Of a stretch of DNA of 64,000 nt, positions 8,049-17,188 are shown piece after piece. The stretch is from an uncultured Pelagibacteraceae bacterium. GTDB lineage: Bacteria > Pseudomonadota > Alphaproteobacteria > Pelagibacterales > Pelagibacteraceae. The translations under genes and the position numbers were made by a program. Where the stretch lies: assembly GCA_902540275.1 (NCBI GenBank), contig CACBMB010000007.1:1-64000 (forward strand). The letters are read 5' to 3'. A model generated the notes under the pieces. That model was given only the letters and a program-made list of their open reading frames with translations. It did no database searches and was not told the origin of the DNA. The first letter of the stretch is position 1, and each line of letters starts with the position of its first letter.

Positions 8049-8876
8049 TTATTTCCATTTAGCTAATGGTGGTAACGACATAAGTATACCTTCAACATTG
8101 CCGCTAGTTTGTAATCCAAATTTTGTTCCTCTATCATACAATAAATTAAATTCTGCATATCTACCTCTCTTAACATATTGTGCTTCTTTATCTTTTAAAG
8201 TCCATTTTTTTTTAATTTTTTTATTTATAATTTTTTGAAAAATAAATTGAAATGTCACACCAAGATCTCTTACAAATTTAAAATCTTTTTCAAAGTTATC
8301 TTTTTTGTAATCAAAAAAGATACCCCCAATTCCTCTTGGTTCTTTCCTATGAGGCAAATAAAAATATGTATCGCACCATTTCTTATATTTAGGGTAATAA
8401 TTTTTATTATGGCGATTACACATATCTTTTAAAATTTTATGAAATTCTTTTTTTTCCAAATCATCTTTTTTAGATGGGGTTACATCCATACCGCCACCAA
8501 ACCATTCTTGAGTAGTGCAGATATATCTCGTATTAAAATGCATGGCTGGAATTAGAGGATTTTTCATATGCATGACTACAGAAATTCCTGATGCCCAAAA
8601 ATTTGGATTATCTTTAGCACCAAGAATATTTTTTTGAAATTTTTTGGGAAATTTACCATATACCTCAGAAAAATTTACTCCAACTTTGTCGAATACTTTT
8701 CCATTTTTAAGTATTCTGTACTCACCTCCTCCCTCATTCTTTTTTTTGTTTCTTTTCCATGTGGTTATTTCAAATTTAATCTTATTTTTTTCAAGATTAC
8801 TAATACTAGTGCAAATAGAGTTCTGCAAAGTTTTGAACCAACTACTTGTTAGATCTTTTTTAATATTCAAATTCAT
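8049..8876 (-). CDS. hemF: Oxygen-dependent coproporphyrinogen III oxidase
   Basis: Converts coproporphyrinogen III to protoporphyrinogen IX by two O2-dependent oxidative decarboxylations in heme synthesis. Family segments are visible: GGGEYRILKNGKVFDKVGVN, FWASGISVVMHMKNP, AMHFNTRYICT, WFGGGMDVTP and the late RGRYAEFNLLYDRGTKFGLQ. 275 residues, slightly short but complete. Only the aerobic enzyme is seen here, which suits an aerobic surface-ocean bacterium. It lies between trmL and greA on the minus strand with 1-2 nt gaps. Confidence 0.96.
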   Translation of the reverse strand: MNLNIKKDLTSSWFKTLQNSICTSISNLEKNKIKFEITTWKRNKKKNEGGGEYRILKNGKVFDKVGVNFSEVYGKFPKKFQKNILGAKDNPNFWASGISVVMHMKNPLIPAMHFNTRYICTTQEWFGGGMDVTPSKKDDLEKKEFHKILKDMCNRHNKNYYPKYKKWCDTYFYLPHRKEPRGIGGIFFDYKKDNFEKDFKFVRDLGVTFQFIFQKIINKKIKKKWTLKDKEAQYVKRGRYAEFNLLYDRGTKFGLQTSGNVEGILMSLPPLAKWK

Positions 8877-8877
8877 A

Positions 8878-9351
8878 TTAAATAAATTTTGTTTGTTTTA
8901 AACTTTCAGCTAAAATAATCGCGACTGATGTTGCAATATTAAGCGATCGCATATTCTTTTTCATAGGTATTTTTAATCTATTTTTGATGTTTTTGTGTAC
9001 TTTATTTGGAACGCCTCCACTTTCTCTTCCAAACAAAATTGTATCATTTTTGTTAAATTTAAAACTAGTGTAAGATACCGAAGCTTTAGTTGTCATCAAT
9101 ACAATTCTTTGATTCTCTTTCGATTTAAAAAAATGATCTGAACTTTCGTAGAATTCTATTTCATCAGAGTTCATATAATCCATAACCACCCTTTTAAATC
9201 TCTTATCACTTATTAAAAAGCCACATGGCTTAATAATCTCTAATTTTGCCCCAAGACAAGCACACGTCCTTATTATCGCTGCAGTATTTTGAGGAATATC
9301 TGGTTCAAATAATGCAATTTTTGGCCTCTGATTTGTTAATTTCTGTGTCAT
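8878..9351 (-). CDS. trmL: tRNA (cytidine(34)-2'-O)-methyltransferase
   Basis: A small SPOUT-class methylase that 2'-O-methylates the wobble base of certain leucine tRNAs. Typical features at 157 residues: IALFEPDIPQNTAAIIRTCACL at the start, the knot segments ILFGRESGGVPNKVH and RSLNIATSVAIILAE. No extra RNA-binding domain, as in TrmL rather than TrmH. Its ATG at 9351 diverges from petA across a 91-nt AT-rich spacer that must hold both promoters. Confidence 0.9.
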   Translation of the reverse strand: MTQKLTNQRPKIALFEPDIPQNTAAIIRTCACLGAKLEIIKPCGFLISDKRFKRVVMDYMNSDEIEFYESSDHFFKSKENQRIVLMTTKASVSYTSFKFNKNDTILFGRESGGVPNKVHKNIKNRLKIPMKKNMRSLNIATSVAIILAESLKQTKFI

Positions 9352-9442
9352 TCTTACAGTAGTAAATTTACTATTTTATATTATATGAAATCATATATTT
9401 AAGTAGAAATATTCTATATTGGATATATTTAAATAAGCTAAT

Positions 9443-9952
9443 ATGTCAGAAAAAAAAACTAACAGAAGAGACTTTTTATTCACAGCCACATATGCAGTTG
9501 GAGCAGTTGGTGTAGGCGCAACAATTTGGCCTATGATAGATCAGATGAATCCCGATGCTTCTGTAAAAGCATTGGCAAGCACTGAAGTGGATGTGAGCAC
9601 TGTAACTCCAGGAAAAACAATAACTGTTTTATGGAGAGGTAAACCAGTTTTTATTAGAAGAAGAACTCAAGATGAAATAGCTGAAGCTAGATTAGTAAAG
9701 TTAGAGGATTTAAAACATCCAGAGAAAGATGAAGACAGAGCTAAAGATCCGGAGTGGCTTGTTATGCTGGGAGTATGCACTCATCTTGGCTGTGTTCCTT
9801 TAGATCAAAAAGGTGATTACAATGGTTGGTTTTGTCCATGTCATGGTTCTCATTATGATATATCAGGAAGAATAAGAAAAGGTCCTGCACCAACAAACAT
9901 GGAAATTCCTAAATATGAATTTGTTAATTCTAATACAATTAAAATAGGATAA
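9443..9952 (+). CDS. petA: Cytochrome bc1 Rieske iron-sulfur subunit
   Basis: Ubiquinol-cytochrome c reductase subunit carrying the high-potential 2Fe-2S centre that takes the first electron from ubiquinol. The N-terminus [17 protein letters not shown] combines a twin-arginine motif with the single membrane anchor. The cluster ligands are in CTHLGC (about residues 112-117) and CPCHGSHYD (about 132-140). It heads petABC, five bases before the cytochrome b ATG. The leader 9352-9442 is AT-rich with no strong Shine-Dalgarno. The petP/petR-type regulators at 19.5-20.6 kb are candidate controllers. Confidence 0.97.
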   Translation: MSEKKTNRRDFLFTATYAVGAVGVGATIWPMIDQMNPDASVKALASTEVDVSTVTPGKTITVLWRGKPVFIRRRTQDEIAEARLVKLEDLKHPEKDEDRAKDPEWLVMLGVCTHLGCVPLDQKGDYNGWFCPCHGSHYDISGRIRKGPAPTNMEIPKYEFVNSNTIKIG

Positions 9953-9957
9953 TAATT

Positions 9958-11220
9958 ATGAGTGATCACGAGTATACCCCGAAATCAAAATTTGGAAAAT
10001 GGTTTAACGATCGTTTGCCGCTTCTTACACTTGCAAATCATCTAACCGATTATCCAACTCCTAAAAATTTAAACTATTGGTGGACGTTTGGCGGAATTCT
10101 AACGTTTTGTTTAATTACACAAATTGTAACAGGTTTAGTTCTAGCAATGCATTATATTGCTCATGCAGACATGGCTTTTGATAGTGTTGAGCACATAATG
10201 AGAGATGTAAATTACGGTTGGTTAATAAGATACATTCATGCAAATGGTGCATCAATGTTTTTTCTAGCAGTTTATATTCATATATTTAGATCTTTATTTT
10301 ATGGGTCTTACAAAGCTCCCAGAGAAATAATTTGGATAATTGGTATTATTATTTATCTTTTAATGATGGCGGCAGCATTTATGGGATATGTTCTTCCATG
10401 GGGACAGATGAGTTTTTGGGGCGCAACAGTAATTACAAACTTATTTAGTGCAATACCTTTAGTTGGAGAGGGAATAGTGACATGGTTATGGGGTGGTTAT
10501 TCAGTTGATAATCCTACATTAACCAGATTTTTTACACTTCATTATTTGATACCATTTTTAATTTTAGGTTTGGTTGTTTTACATATTTGGGCACTACATA
10601 TTCCAGGTAATAATAATCCAGTTGGAATAGATATAAAAAAACCATCAAAAGATACAGTTCCATTTCATCCTTATATTGTAATTAAAGATGGTTTTGCTTT
10701 ATTGATGTTTATGATTGTATTCGCATTTTTTGTTTTTTATACGCCAAACATATTAGGTCATGCAGACAATTATATTGAGGCTGATCCACTAGTGACACCA
10801 GCACATATTGTACCTGAATGGTATTTATTACCTTTTTATGCAATCTTAAGATCAGTGCCTGACAAATTATTAGGAGTTGTTGCTATGCTTTCTGCTATTT
10901 TTATTTTGGCTGCTTTGCCTTGGTTAGATACTTCTAAAATTAGATCAGCAGTATTTAGACCTTTATATAGACAATTTTATTGGATACTTGTTGCTGACGT
11001 TTTGATATTAGGTTATGTGGGAGCAATGCCAGCAGAAGGATTATATTTGTTAGTAGCAAGAATAGCTACTGCATACTATTTCTTGCACTTTTTAGTAATT
11101 TTACCTGTTCTTGGTTTTAAAGAAAGAACCCTTCCTTTACCTTTGAGTATAACTGAGCCTGTTTTGGGTGGGTCACCAAATCTAGCTGCAGCAAAAAAAA
11201 AAGTGAGTTTAAATAGTTAA
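9958..11220 (+). CDS. petB: Cytochrome b of the bc1 complex
   Basis: The central membrane subunit, binding two b hemes and both quinone sites. 420 residues, with hydrophobic helices from about residue 35 to the C-terminus. Heme-ligand His pairs sit in the helices containing [13 protein letters not shown] / YIHIFRS and TLHYLIPFL / VVLHIWALH. The Qo-site PEWY motif appears in [16 protein letters not shown] (about residue 280). The length is that of the bacterial form, not fused to cytochrome c1. Its stop is immediately followed by the GTG of the next gene. Confidence 0.98.
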   Translation: MSDHEYTPKSKFGKWFNDRLPLLTLANHLTDYPTPKNLNYWWTFGGILTFCLITQIVTGLVLAMHYIAHADMAFDSVEHIMRDVNYGWLIRYIHANGASMFFLAVYIHIFRSLFYGSYKAPREIIWIIGIIIYLLMMAAAFMGYVLPWGQMSFWGATVITNLFSAIPLVGEGIVTWLWGGYSVDNPTLTRFFTLHYLIPFLILGLVVLHIWALHIPGNNNPVGIDIKKPSKDTVPFHPYIVIKDGFALLMFMIVFAFFVFYTPNILGHADNYIEADPLVTPAHIVPEWYLLPFYAILRSVPDKLLGVVAMLSAIFILAALPWLDTSKIRSAVFRPLYRQFYWILVADVLILGYVGAMPAEGLYLLVARIATAYYFLHFLVILPVLGFKERTLPLPLSITEPVLGGSPNLAAAKKKVSLNS

Positions 11221-12000
11221 GTGAAAAATTTTTTTAGAATATTATTCTTAATATCACTACTTATTGGATTTCAATATAACTCTAATGCTGCTGAAAAAGT
11301 TGAATATTTAAAAACTGATTGGAGTTTTAAAGGACTTTTTGGAAAGTTTGATAGAGCTGCACTTCAAAGAGGATATCAAGTTTACACCGAGGTTTGTTCA
11401 TCTTGCCACTCCATGAAATATTTGAGTTATAGAAACTTAGCGGAAAAGGGTGGACCAGAATTTAGTGAGGAGCAAGCAAAAGCAATAGCAGCATCTTTTG
11501 AAGTTAAAGATGGACCAAATGCTGATGGGGATATGTTTACAAGACCGGGTAAATTATCAGATAAATTTGTTATGCCTTATGAAAACAAAAAAGCTGCCCA
11601 AGCAGCTAATGGTGGTGCATATCCACCAGACATGTCAGTTTTAGTTAAAGCAAGGGGTGGAGGAGTAGATTATATATATTCACTGCTTCAAGGATATGAA
11701 GACCCACCTCCAGGTGTGACTTTGGATGATGGTGTTTATTACAACAAGTATATGTATGGAAATAAAATCAAAATGGCAAATCAGTTATCTGATGGTTTAG
11801 TGGAATATTCTGATGGAACAAATGCGACAGTAGAACAAATGTCTAAAGATGTAACAACATTTTTAATGTGGGCAGCAGAACCACATTTAGAGTCAAGGCA
11901 CCAGATGGGTTTTAAAGCAATCGTATATTTGATAATTTTAACAATATTAGTCTACTTTAGTATGAAAAAGATATGGTCACGTATTAAAACGGAAGTTTAG
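11221..12000 (+). CDS. petC: Cytochrome c1 of the bc1 complex
   Basis: The periplasmic c-type heme subunit that passes electrons from the Rieske centre to cytochrome c. A signal peptide at residues 1-24 ends at a SNAA-type site. The heme attachment motif CSSCHS (about residues 59-64) and a C-terminal membrane helix (about 231-249, IVYLIILTILVYFS) are visible. The likely sixth ligand is Met in the KFVMPYENK region or a later Met. The start is GTG with no gap to petB. Its last 24 bases overlap the end of convergent ychF. Confidence 0.96.
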   Translation: MKNFFRILFLISLLIGFQYNSNAAEKVEYLKTDWSFKGLFGKFDRAALQRGYQVYTEVCSSCHSMKYLSYRNLAEKGGPEFSEEQAKAIAASFEVKDGPNADGDMFTRPGKLSDKFVMPYENKKAAQAANGGAYPPDMSVLVKARGGGVDYIYSLLQGYEDPPPGVTLDDGVYYNKYMYGNKIKMANQLSDGLVEYSDGTNATVEQMSKDVTTFLMWAAEPHLESRHQMGFKAIVYLIILTILVYFSMKKIWSRIKTEV

Positions 12001-13050
12001 AACATCACCATCTTTTACAACATAATCTTTTCCCTCTAGTCTCATTTTTCCGTTAGTTTTTGAGTTTAACCATCCACCATTGGTAATAAAATCACTATAA
12101 GATACTGTTTCAGCTCTAATAAAGCCTTTCTCAAAATCAGTATGAATTTCACCTGCAGCTTTTGGTGCCGTACAATTTTTTTGAATAGTCCAAGCTCTAG
12201 TTTCCTCAGGACCTGATGTGAAATAAGTTTCTAATTCAAGAATTTTATAACCTTTTTGAATTAACATATCTAACCCAGTTTTTTTAAGACCTATCATTTC
12301 CATATAATTTTTTTTCTCAGTAATATCCAATTCATTTATTTGATTTTCTATATCTGCAGAAACAATTAATGTATTTTCACTGTTATATTTATCTATAAAT
12401 GCTTTTGTATATTCATTACCGTTTTGAACACTTTTTTCATCTACATTGCAGACAAATATTTTAGGTTTTAAAGATAATAATCCACTTTGATTAAGTTGTT
12501 TTTTATTAAATTCAGAGTAAAGAATTGATAAGTCTTTATTATTGTTAATAAAATCTAAAGCTTTTTTTAAGATTTTTAATTGTTCCTCATCAACATTTTT
12601 CTTGTTGTTTTTTTCAAGTCTTTTTTGAATTGACTCGAGATCGGCTAGCATCATTTCTGTCTCAATAATTTCAAGATCTCTAACTGGATCTACATTAGGG
12701 TTTACATTTTGAATATCATTCGAATCGAAGCATCTAATCATATGAATTATTGCATCAACTTCTCTTATATGTGATAAGAATTTGTTTCCAAGTCCTTCAC
12801 CTTTAGATGCACCCTTAACTAAACCAGCAATATCTACAAATGATATTGAGGTATTAATTATTTTTTTTGATTGAGATATTTTAGCTAAATTCTCAAGTCT
12901 TTGATCAGGAACGGCGACTACACCAACGTTAGGATCTATTGTGCAAAAAGGAAAGTTTGCAGCTTGAGCTTTGTTTGAATTTGTTAAAGCATTAAATAAA
13001 GTTGATTTACCAACGTTAGGTAATCCTACAATTCCACATTTAAAACTCAT
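11977..13050 (-). CDS. ychF: Redox-regulated ATPase YchF (Obg-like)
   Basis: A universally conserved P-loop NTPase that binds ribosomes and prefers ATP to GTP. GLPNVGKSTLFNAL (residues 8-21) is the P-loop. DIAGLVKGASKGEGLG is G3 and the switch region, and the NVDE variant replaces NKxD, which explains the ATP preference. A central coiled coil and a C-terminal TGS domain (from about residue 275) follow. 357 residues, slightly shorter than the usual 363. Its ATG shares a base with the pth stop, a pairing common in bacteria. Confidence 0.96.
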   Translation of the reverse strand: MSFKCGIVGLPNVGKSTLFNALTNSNKAQAANFPFCTIDPNVGVVAVPDQRLENLAKISQSKKIINTSISFVDIAGLVKGASKGEGLGNKFLSHIREVDAIIHMIRCFDSNDIQNVNPNVDPVRDLEIIETEMMLADLESIQKRLEKNNKKNVDEEQLKILKKALDFINNNKDLSILYSEFNKKQLNQSGLLSLKPKIFVCNVDEKSVQNGNEYTKAFIDKYNSENTLIVSADIENQINELDITEKKNYMEMIGLKKTGLDMLIQKGYKILELETYFTSGPEETRAWTIQKNCTAPKAAGEIHTDFEKGFIRAETVSYSDFITNGGWLNSKTNGKMRLEGKDYVVKDGDVLNFRFNT

Positions 13051-13610
13051 TATTTATTATTTACTGTGCTAGAAAATAAATCTAATTTTTTCTCCACAAG
13101 AATTGATATTGACTCAGTAATATTTTTTGAAATTTTATCAATTCCTAAAGTTTCTTCTTCATCAAAATTTTGTAAAACATAGTCTGCAACTTCAATATTG
13201 TTCTTGGGTTTTCCAATACCAATTCTTACTCTAGAATAATCTTTGCCAATAAATTTATCTATTGATGCAATACCATTGTGTCCTGCACTTGAACCACCAA
13301 ATTTTGCTTTTATTTTGCCGAATTCTATATCTAGATCATCATGAAAAACGACAACATCTTCAGCGTCAATTTTAAAATATTCAATTAATTCTCTTATACA
13401 AATTCCAGAATTATTCATAAAAGTGAGAGGTTTTATGGCATAAATCTTTTTGTTATTTATATTTCCAGTTGTTAGTAAACCTTTAAACTTAGGTTTTTGC
13501 TTTGAAAGGCCAAATTTCTTATTTATAGAGTCTATAATTTTAAACCCTACATTATGTCTGTTATTTTCACTATCTTGTGTTGGATTACCTAGACCTACAA
13601 ATAAAAGCAT
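13050..13610 (-). CDS. pth: Peptidyl-tRNA hydrolase
   Basis: Releases tRNA from peptidyl-tRNAs that drop off the ribosome. LLFVGLGNPTQDSENNRHNVGFK has the catalytic His within RHNVGF (about residue 19-20). LTFMNNSGICI and VVFHDDLDIEFGKIK carry the other conserved Asn and Asp, and GGSSAGHNGIASI is present. 186 residues, normal. It lies between rplY and ychF in the order found across alphaproteobacteria, with a 1-nt overlap to ychF. Confidence 0.97.
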   Translation of the reverse strand: MLLFVGLGNPTQDSENNRHNVGFKIIDSINKKFGLSKQKPKFKGLLTTGNINNKKIYAIKPLTFMNNSGICIRELIEYFKIDAEDVVVFHDDLDIEFGKIKAKFGGSSAGHNGIASIDKFIGKDYSRVRIGIGKPKNNIEVADYVLQNFDEEETLGIDKISKNITESISILVEKKLDLFSSTVNNK

Positions 13611-13645
13611 AAATTATTGAGATTTAAATTCCAAATTTTATTTGA

Positions 13646-14392
13646 TTATTTTTTCTCTTCAGCAGATTTTTTTTCAGCAGGTTTTTTATCTGCATTTTTT
13701 TTATCACCCTCTGCTGCTGGTTTATCACCCTCTGGTGTTGGTTTATCACCATCTGCTGCTGAAGCTTCAGCTCCCTCAGCTCCTTCTTCACCTTCTGCAG
13801 CTTCACCTTCTGCTGGTTTTTCTGGTTCTTTCATTACAGTCGGTGCTGCAAGAGTTGCAATTACAAAATCTCTACCTTGAATAGTAGGAACCACCTCTGG
13901 ATCAAGTTGTACTGAAGAAATTTTGAAACTTGAACCAATATCTATACCATCAAGGTCTAAAGTTAGATTTGCTGGTATCTTTTCACTTGGACATTTTAAC
14001 TCAACTTTTCTTCTTACAATGTTTAAAACACCACCTCTTTTTAGTCCTGGTGATTTTTCATGATTAATAAAGTTCACTGGTACTTCAATCTTGATTTTGA
14101 CACCAGGTAAAACTCTTAAAAAATCAACATGAGTTGGTTCATCACTTATAATATCATACTTAACTTCTCGCGGTAAAACATTATGAGGTTTTCCATTAAT
14201 ATTTAAAGATATAATGCTTGATAAGAAATTTTCTTTTTCTATAAGAATTTTAAGTAATTTTTTTGAAATTGTTATCTTCTGATTTTCTTCTTTACCACCG
14301 TAAATTATTGCTGGAACATTACCACTGTTTCTAATGCTACTAAGCTGACCTTTAGTGGTATTTTCTCTAATGCTTGCTTCTAAAGAATTCAT
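13646..14392 (-). CDS. rplY: 50S ribosomal protein L25 (Ctc form) with long charged tail
   Basis: Binds 5S rRNA in the large subunit. The N-terminal L25 domain (residues 1-92) includes LEASIRENTTKGQLSSIRNSG and VDFLRV. The TL5/Ctc-type beta domain runs to about residue 188. The last 60 residues form a low-complexity tail, first acidic (EGEAAEGEEGAEGAE) and then built of DKP and DKK/EKK units, ending lysine-rich. Many alphaproteobacterial L25 proteins have an acidic tail, but this one is two-phase and repetitive. The repeats create open but unconvincing frames on the other strand. It lies between prs and pth. Confidence 0.95.
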   Translation of the reverse strand: MNSLEASIRENTTKGQLSSIRNSGNVPAIIYGGKEENQKITISKKLLKILIEKENFLSSIISLNINGKPHNVLPREVKYDIISDEPTHVDFLRVLPGVKIKIEVPVNFINHEKSPGLKRGGVLNIVRRKVELKCPSEKIPANLTLDLDGIDIGSSFKISSVQLDPEVVPTIQGRDFVIATLAAPTVMKEPEKPAEGEAAEGEEGAEGAEASAADGDKPTPEGDKPAAEGDKKNADKKPAEKKSAEEKK

Positions 14393-14435
14393 AAAACACA
14401 GTTTTTTAACTCATGTTGATAAATAATCAAGGTAA

Positions 14436-15368
14436 TTATTTAAATAAATCTGATACTGAATTAGAGTTTGAAATTCTTTTAATAGCCTCTCCCATTAGTC
14501 CTGAAATTGGTAAAACTTCAATATTTTTTACATTTTTTGTTCTAGCAACGTTATCAATAGTATCTGTTATTACCAAATTTTTTATGACAGAATTTTTAAT
14601 TTTCTTAACTGCTTCACCACTTAGCACACCATGTGTGACATAAACATAAACCTCTTTAGCTCCTCTTTGCTTTAATGCCTTTGCTGCACTTACAATCGTT
14701 CCACCAGAGTCAATAATATCATCTACAATTATACAAGTTTTACCTTTTACATCTCCAACTATATTCATCACTTGAGATTGACCAGGCTTTGGTCTTCTTT
14801 TATCAACAATAGCTAGACCAACATTCAAAATTTTTCCAAGAGCTCTTGCTCTCTCTGTTCCACCAACATCTGGCGCAATACAAATTGTATTTCTACTTTT
14901 TATCTTTTTTTTGATATGTCTTGCAAAAATTGGTGTTGCAAAAAGGTTATCTACAGGAATATCAAAAAAACCTTGTATTTGCCCCGCATGCAAGTCTACT
15001 GTTACAACTCTATCTGCTCCAGCTTTAGTAATTAAATTAGAAACAAGTTTTGCAGAGATTGAAGTTCTAGGAACAACTTTTCGATCTTGTCTTGCATAAC
15101 CAAAATAAGGGATGACTGCAGTAATATTTTTTGCTGATGATCTCTTTAGAGCATCAATGCAGAGCAATAATTCCATCAGATTATCGTTCGCAGGTGATGA
15201 AATTGACTGAATAATAAAAATACTATTACCCCTAATATTTTCATTTATTTCAATGTAGATTTCTCCATCAGAAAATTTTCTTATACTAGAATTTACAATT
15301 TTAGTTTTTAAATATTTAGCAATATTTTTACTTAGAGCTTTATTGCTATTTCCTGTTAATAATTTCAT
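14436..15368 (-). CDS. prs: Ribose-phosphate pyrophosphokinase
   Basis: Makes PRPP from ribose 5-phosphate and ATP for purine, pyrimidine, histidine and NAD synthesis. At 310 residues, a class I enzyme. It shows KFSDGEIYIEI, the ATP-binding YFGYARQDRK, the catalytic VDLHAGQIQGFFDIPVDNL and the PRPP loop IVDDIIDSGGTI. It is in the lgt-midA-pgeF-prs-rplY-pth-ychF minus-strand run, eight bases after pgeF. Confidence 0.98.
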   Translation of the reverse strand: MKLLTGNSNKALSKNIAKYLKTKIVNSSIRKFSDGEIYIEINENIRGNSIFIIQSISSPANDNLMELLLCIDALKRSSAKNITAVIPYFGYARQDRKVVPRTSISAKLVSNLITKAGADRVVTVDLHAGQIQGFFDIPVDNLFATPIFARHIKKKIKSRNTICIAPDVGGTERARALGKILNVGLAIVDKRRPKPGQSQVMNIVGDVKGKTCIIVDDIIDSGGTIVSAAKALKQRGAKEVYVYVTHGVLSGEAVKKIKNSVIKNLVITDTIDNVARTKNVKNIEVLPISGLMGEAIKRISNSNSVSDLFK

Positions 15369-15376
15369 TGAAAAGT

Positions 15377-16138
15377 TTAATTAATCATAATTATTGAAAT
15401 ATTTCTACCATAATCAGCATGATTTAGTCGTAAAGATCGTCTAGCACTGAAAAATTTATTTTTAGCTTCAAAAGTATCTATATTTATGTGTTCAATATTA
15501 GAGATTTTATTGGATTTGAGTTGTGATTTTATATATTTAGGTAAATCAAAATAAATTGTCTTTTTTCTAGTTTTAAAGAATATTATATTTTTTTTTGTTT
15601 TTTTTAAAAATTTTCTTAAAAAATCATCCCTTACATTATAATTTTTTTTTGTTATACATGGACCTATAACAGCATGAATATTCTTTGGTTTACAACCTTT
15701 CTTTAACATAAACTTAATAACTTTACTTATTATATCTTTATAAGCTCCTTTCCATCCAGCATGAATTGCAGCAACTATTTTTGACATATTATCGTAAATT
15801 AATATTGGTGCACAGTCGGCTGTCAGAATTCCTATCGGTAATTTTTTTTGATCAGTAATTACCGCATCAGCTTTTAGTCTTTTTTCATTTATTCTAAAAT
15901 ATTTATTAACAAAAATAAATTTATTACTGTGCGTTTGATGGAGGAGGAATATTTTTTTCGATTTCTTACTTATTTTATTTTTTACAATTTCTAAGTTTTG
16001 TTTGATATGTTTTTTTTTATCATTTGAACCAGGTCCACAGTTTAAACTTTGATAAATTCCTTTAGATTTTCCACCTTCTTTGTTAAAGAAACCATGAGAA
16101 ATACTTTTTAATTTTTTTAATTTTTTTGATTTTATCAA
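15377..16138 (-). CDS. pgeF: Peptidoglycan editing factor PgeF (YfiH / multicopper-like laccase domain)
   Basis: Family members remove misincorporated serine from UDP-MurNAc peptides; they were formerly called polyphenol oxidases. Diagnostic metal-site motifs are LLHQTHSNKF, LTADCAPILIYD and AAIHAGWKGAYKDI, plus IGPCI later. 253 residues, normal. The start is TTG at 16138; there is no ATG before the conserved SISHGFFNK segment, so a TTG is needed. It begins four bases after the midA stop. Its place behind lgt and midA is conserved in alphaproteobacteria. Confidence 0.9.
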   Translation of the reverse strand: MIKSKKLKKLKSISHGFFNKEGGKSKGIYQSLNCGPGSNDKKKHIKQNLEIVKNKISKKSKKIFLLHQTHSNKFIFVNKYFRINEKRLKADAVITDQKKLPIGILTADCAPILIYDNMSKIVAAIHAGWKGAYKDIISKVIKFMLKKGCKPKNIHAVIGPCITKKNYNVRDDFLRKFLKKTKKNIIFFKTRKKTIYFDLPKYIKSQLKSNKISNIEHINIDTFEAKNKFFSARRSLRLNHADYGRNISIIMIN

Positions 16139-16141
16139 TTC

Positions 16142-17188
16142 TTAAAATCCTAAATTAAATTTATTACTTTTATTTTTGATTAACATAACTTTAAAAATAT
16201 TTCCCATCTGTTTTTCATCTATTAATCTTTGTAACCTATAGTAGATATCTGCTTTTTTTAAAAATGGTAGGTTCTTAGATATTATTTCAGCCCTTTCTTT
16301 TATACCAATATTAATCAAAAAATTTCTTTGTGTTGCAGTTAGTTCTTTGAGTCCTCCTATTTTTTTTACTATTCTTTTAAATAGATTAAAATTTATATTG
16401 TGAGTTATATCAGAGCTACCGACATTATTTAGGACATTTGAATATTTTTGATTTGATATTGCTTGAAGTGTATTTTTCATTTTTTCATCAAAATATCCGT
16501 AATCTATAATAAGTATTCCTCCATTATTTTTTTTTATGATTTTGGATAAAACCTCTAAATATTTCACTCCTAATTCAGAATATTCAATAAAATTTTGTTT
16601 ATGGCTAATTCGAAATTTGATCTTTTTTTCAAAAGTTTTCATATTAAATTTTTTATCAAAAAAAAAGGCTCTAGATTTGTTTTTCATTTTTACATATCTT
16701 TCAAACCATGAATTTTCCATCTTAATGAATTGTTTTATTGCTATTGAGTCAAAAAATTCATTTGCAATAAAAATTGTAGGATTTTTTTTAATTTTATTAA
16801 TATTAGTTAACCAAATTATACTATTTCCTTTAAGATTTTTTTTTTGAATTTTTATTAGAAGCGGACTCTTTTCATGAATAAAGATATTGCAAGAATTAAA
16901 AAAATTAGGAAAATTTTTAAAACTTTCAATTAAAATTTTCATCATTTGACCATTACCTGCTCCGAGTTCTATTAGATTTAAATTTTTTGGAGAACCTAAA
17001 TTTTGCCAAAAATTTACGATCCAAACAGCAATCATTTCAGAAAATAATCTGGAGATATTAGGCGCAGTTGTAAAGTCTCCCTTTTTACCAAAAGGATTTT
17101 TTTTCATGTAATATCCTTTTTTTTTATCGTAAAGAGATAAATTTATATAGTCATCTAGTGGAATACTATTTTTATGTTTTGATTTCAT
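16142..17188 (-). CDS. MidA/NDUFAF7-type SAM-dependent methyltransferase
   Basis: A class I methylase of the DUF185 family. The human homologue NDUFAF7 dimethylates an arginine of complex I subunit NDUFS2, so a role in NADH dehydrogenase assembly is likely. The SAM loop is LIELGAGNGQMMKIL (about residues 71-85). The N-terminal PLDDYINLSLYDKKKGYYMKKNPFGKKGDFTTAP matches the family, as do IANEFFDSIAI and ILIIDYGYF. 348 residues, normal. It overlaps lgt by 17 nt. The target here is inferred from the eukaryotic family, not shown. Confidence 0.85.
   Translation of the reverse strand: MKSKHKNSIPLDDYINLSLYDKKKGYYMKKNPFGKKGDFTTAPNISRLFSEMIAVWIVNFWQNLGSPKNLNLIELGAGNGQMMKILIESFKNFPNFFNSCNIFIHEKSPLLIKIQKKNLKGNSIIWLTNINKIKKNPTIFIANEFFDSIAIKQFIKMENSWFERYVKMKNKSRAFFFDKKFNMKTFEKKIKFRISHKQNFIEYSELGVKYLEVLSKIIKKNNGGILIIDYGYFDEKMKNTLQAISNQKYSNVLNNVGSSDITHNINFNLFKRIVKKIGGLKELTATQRNFLINIGIKERAEIISKNLPFLKKADIYYRLQRLIDEKQMGNIFKVMLIKNKSNKFNLGF

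Noticed and set aside
13617-13884. Open frames on the plus strand rich in Ser/Ala/Pro or Leu/His
   Set aside because: They are antisense to the repetitive L25 tail; the repeated amino acids are the mirror of its codons.
16536-16847. 103-residue hydrophobic open frame on the plus strand
   Set aside because: Antisense to the MidA-family gene, without a start signal or plausible context.
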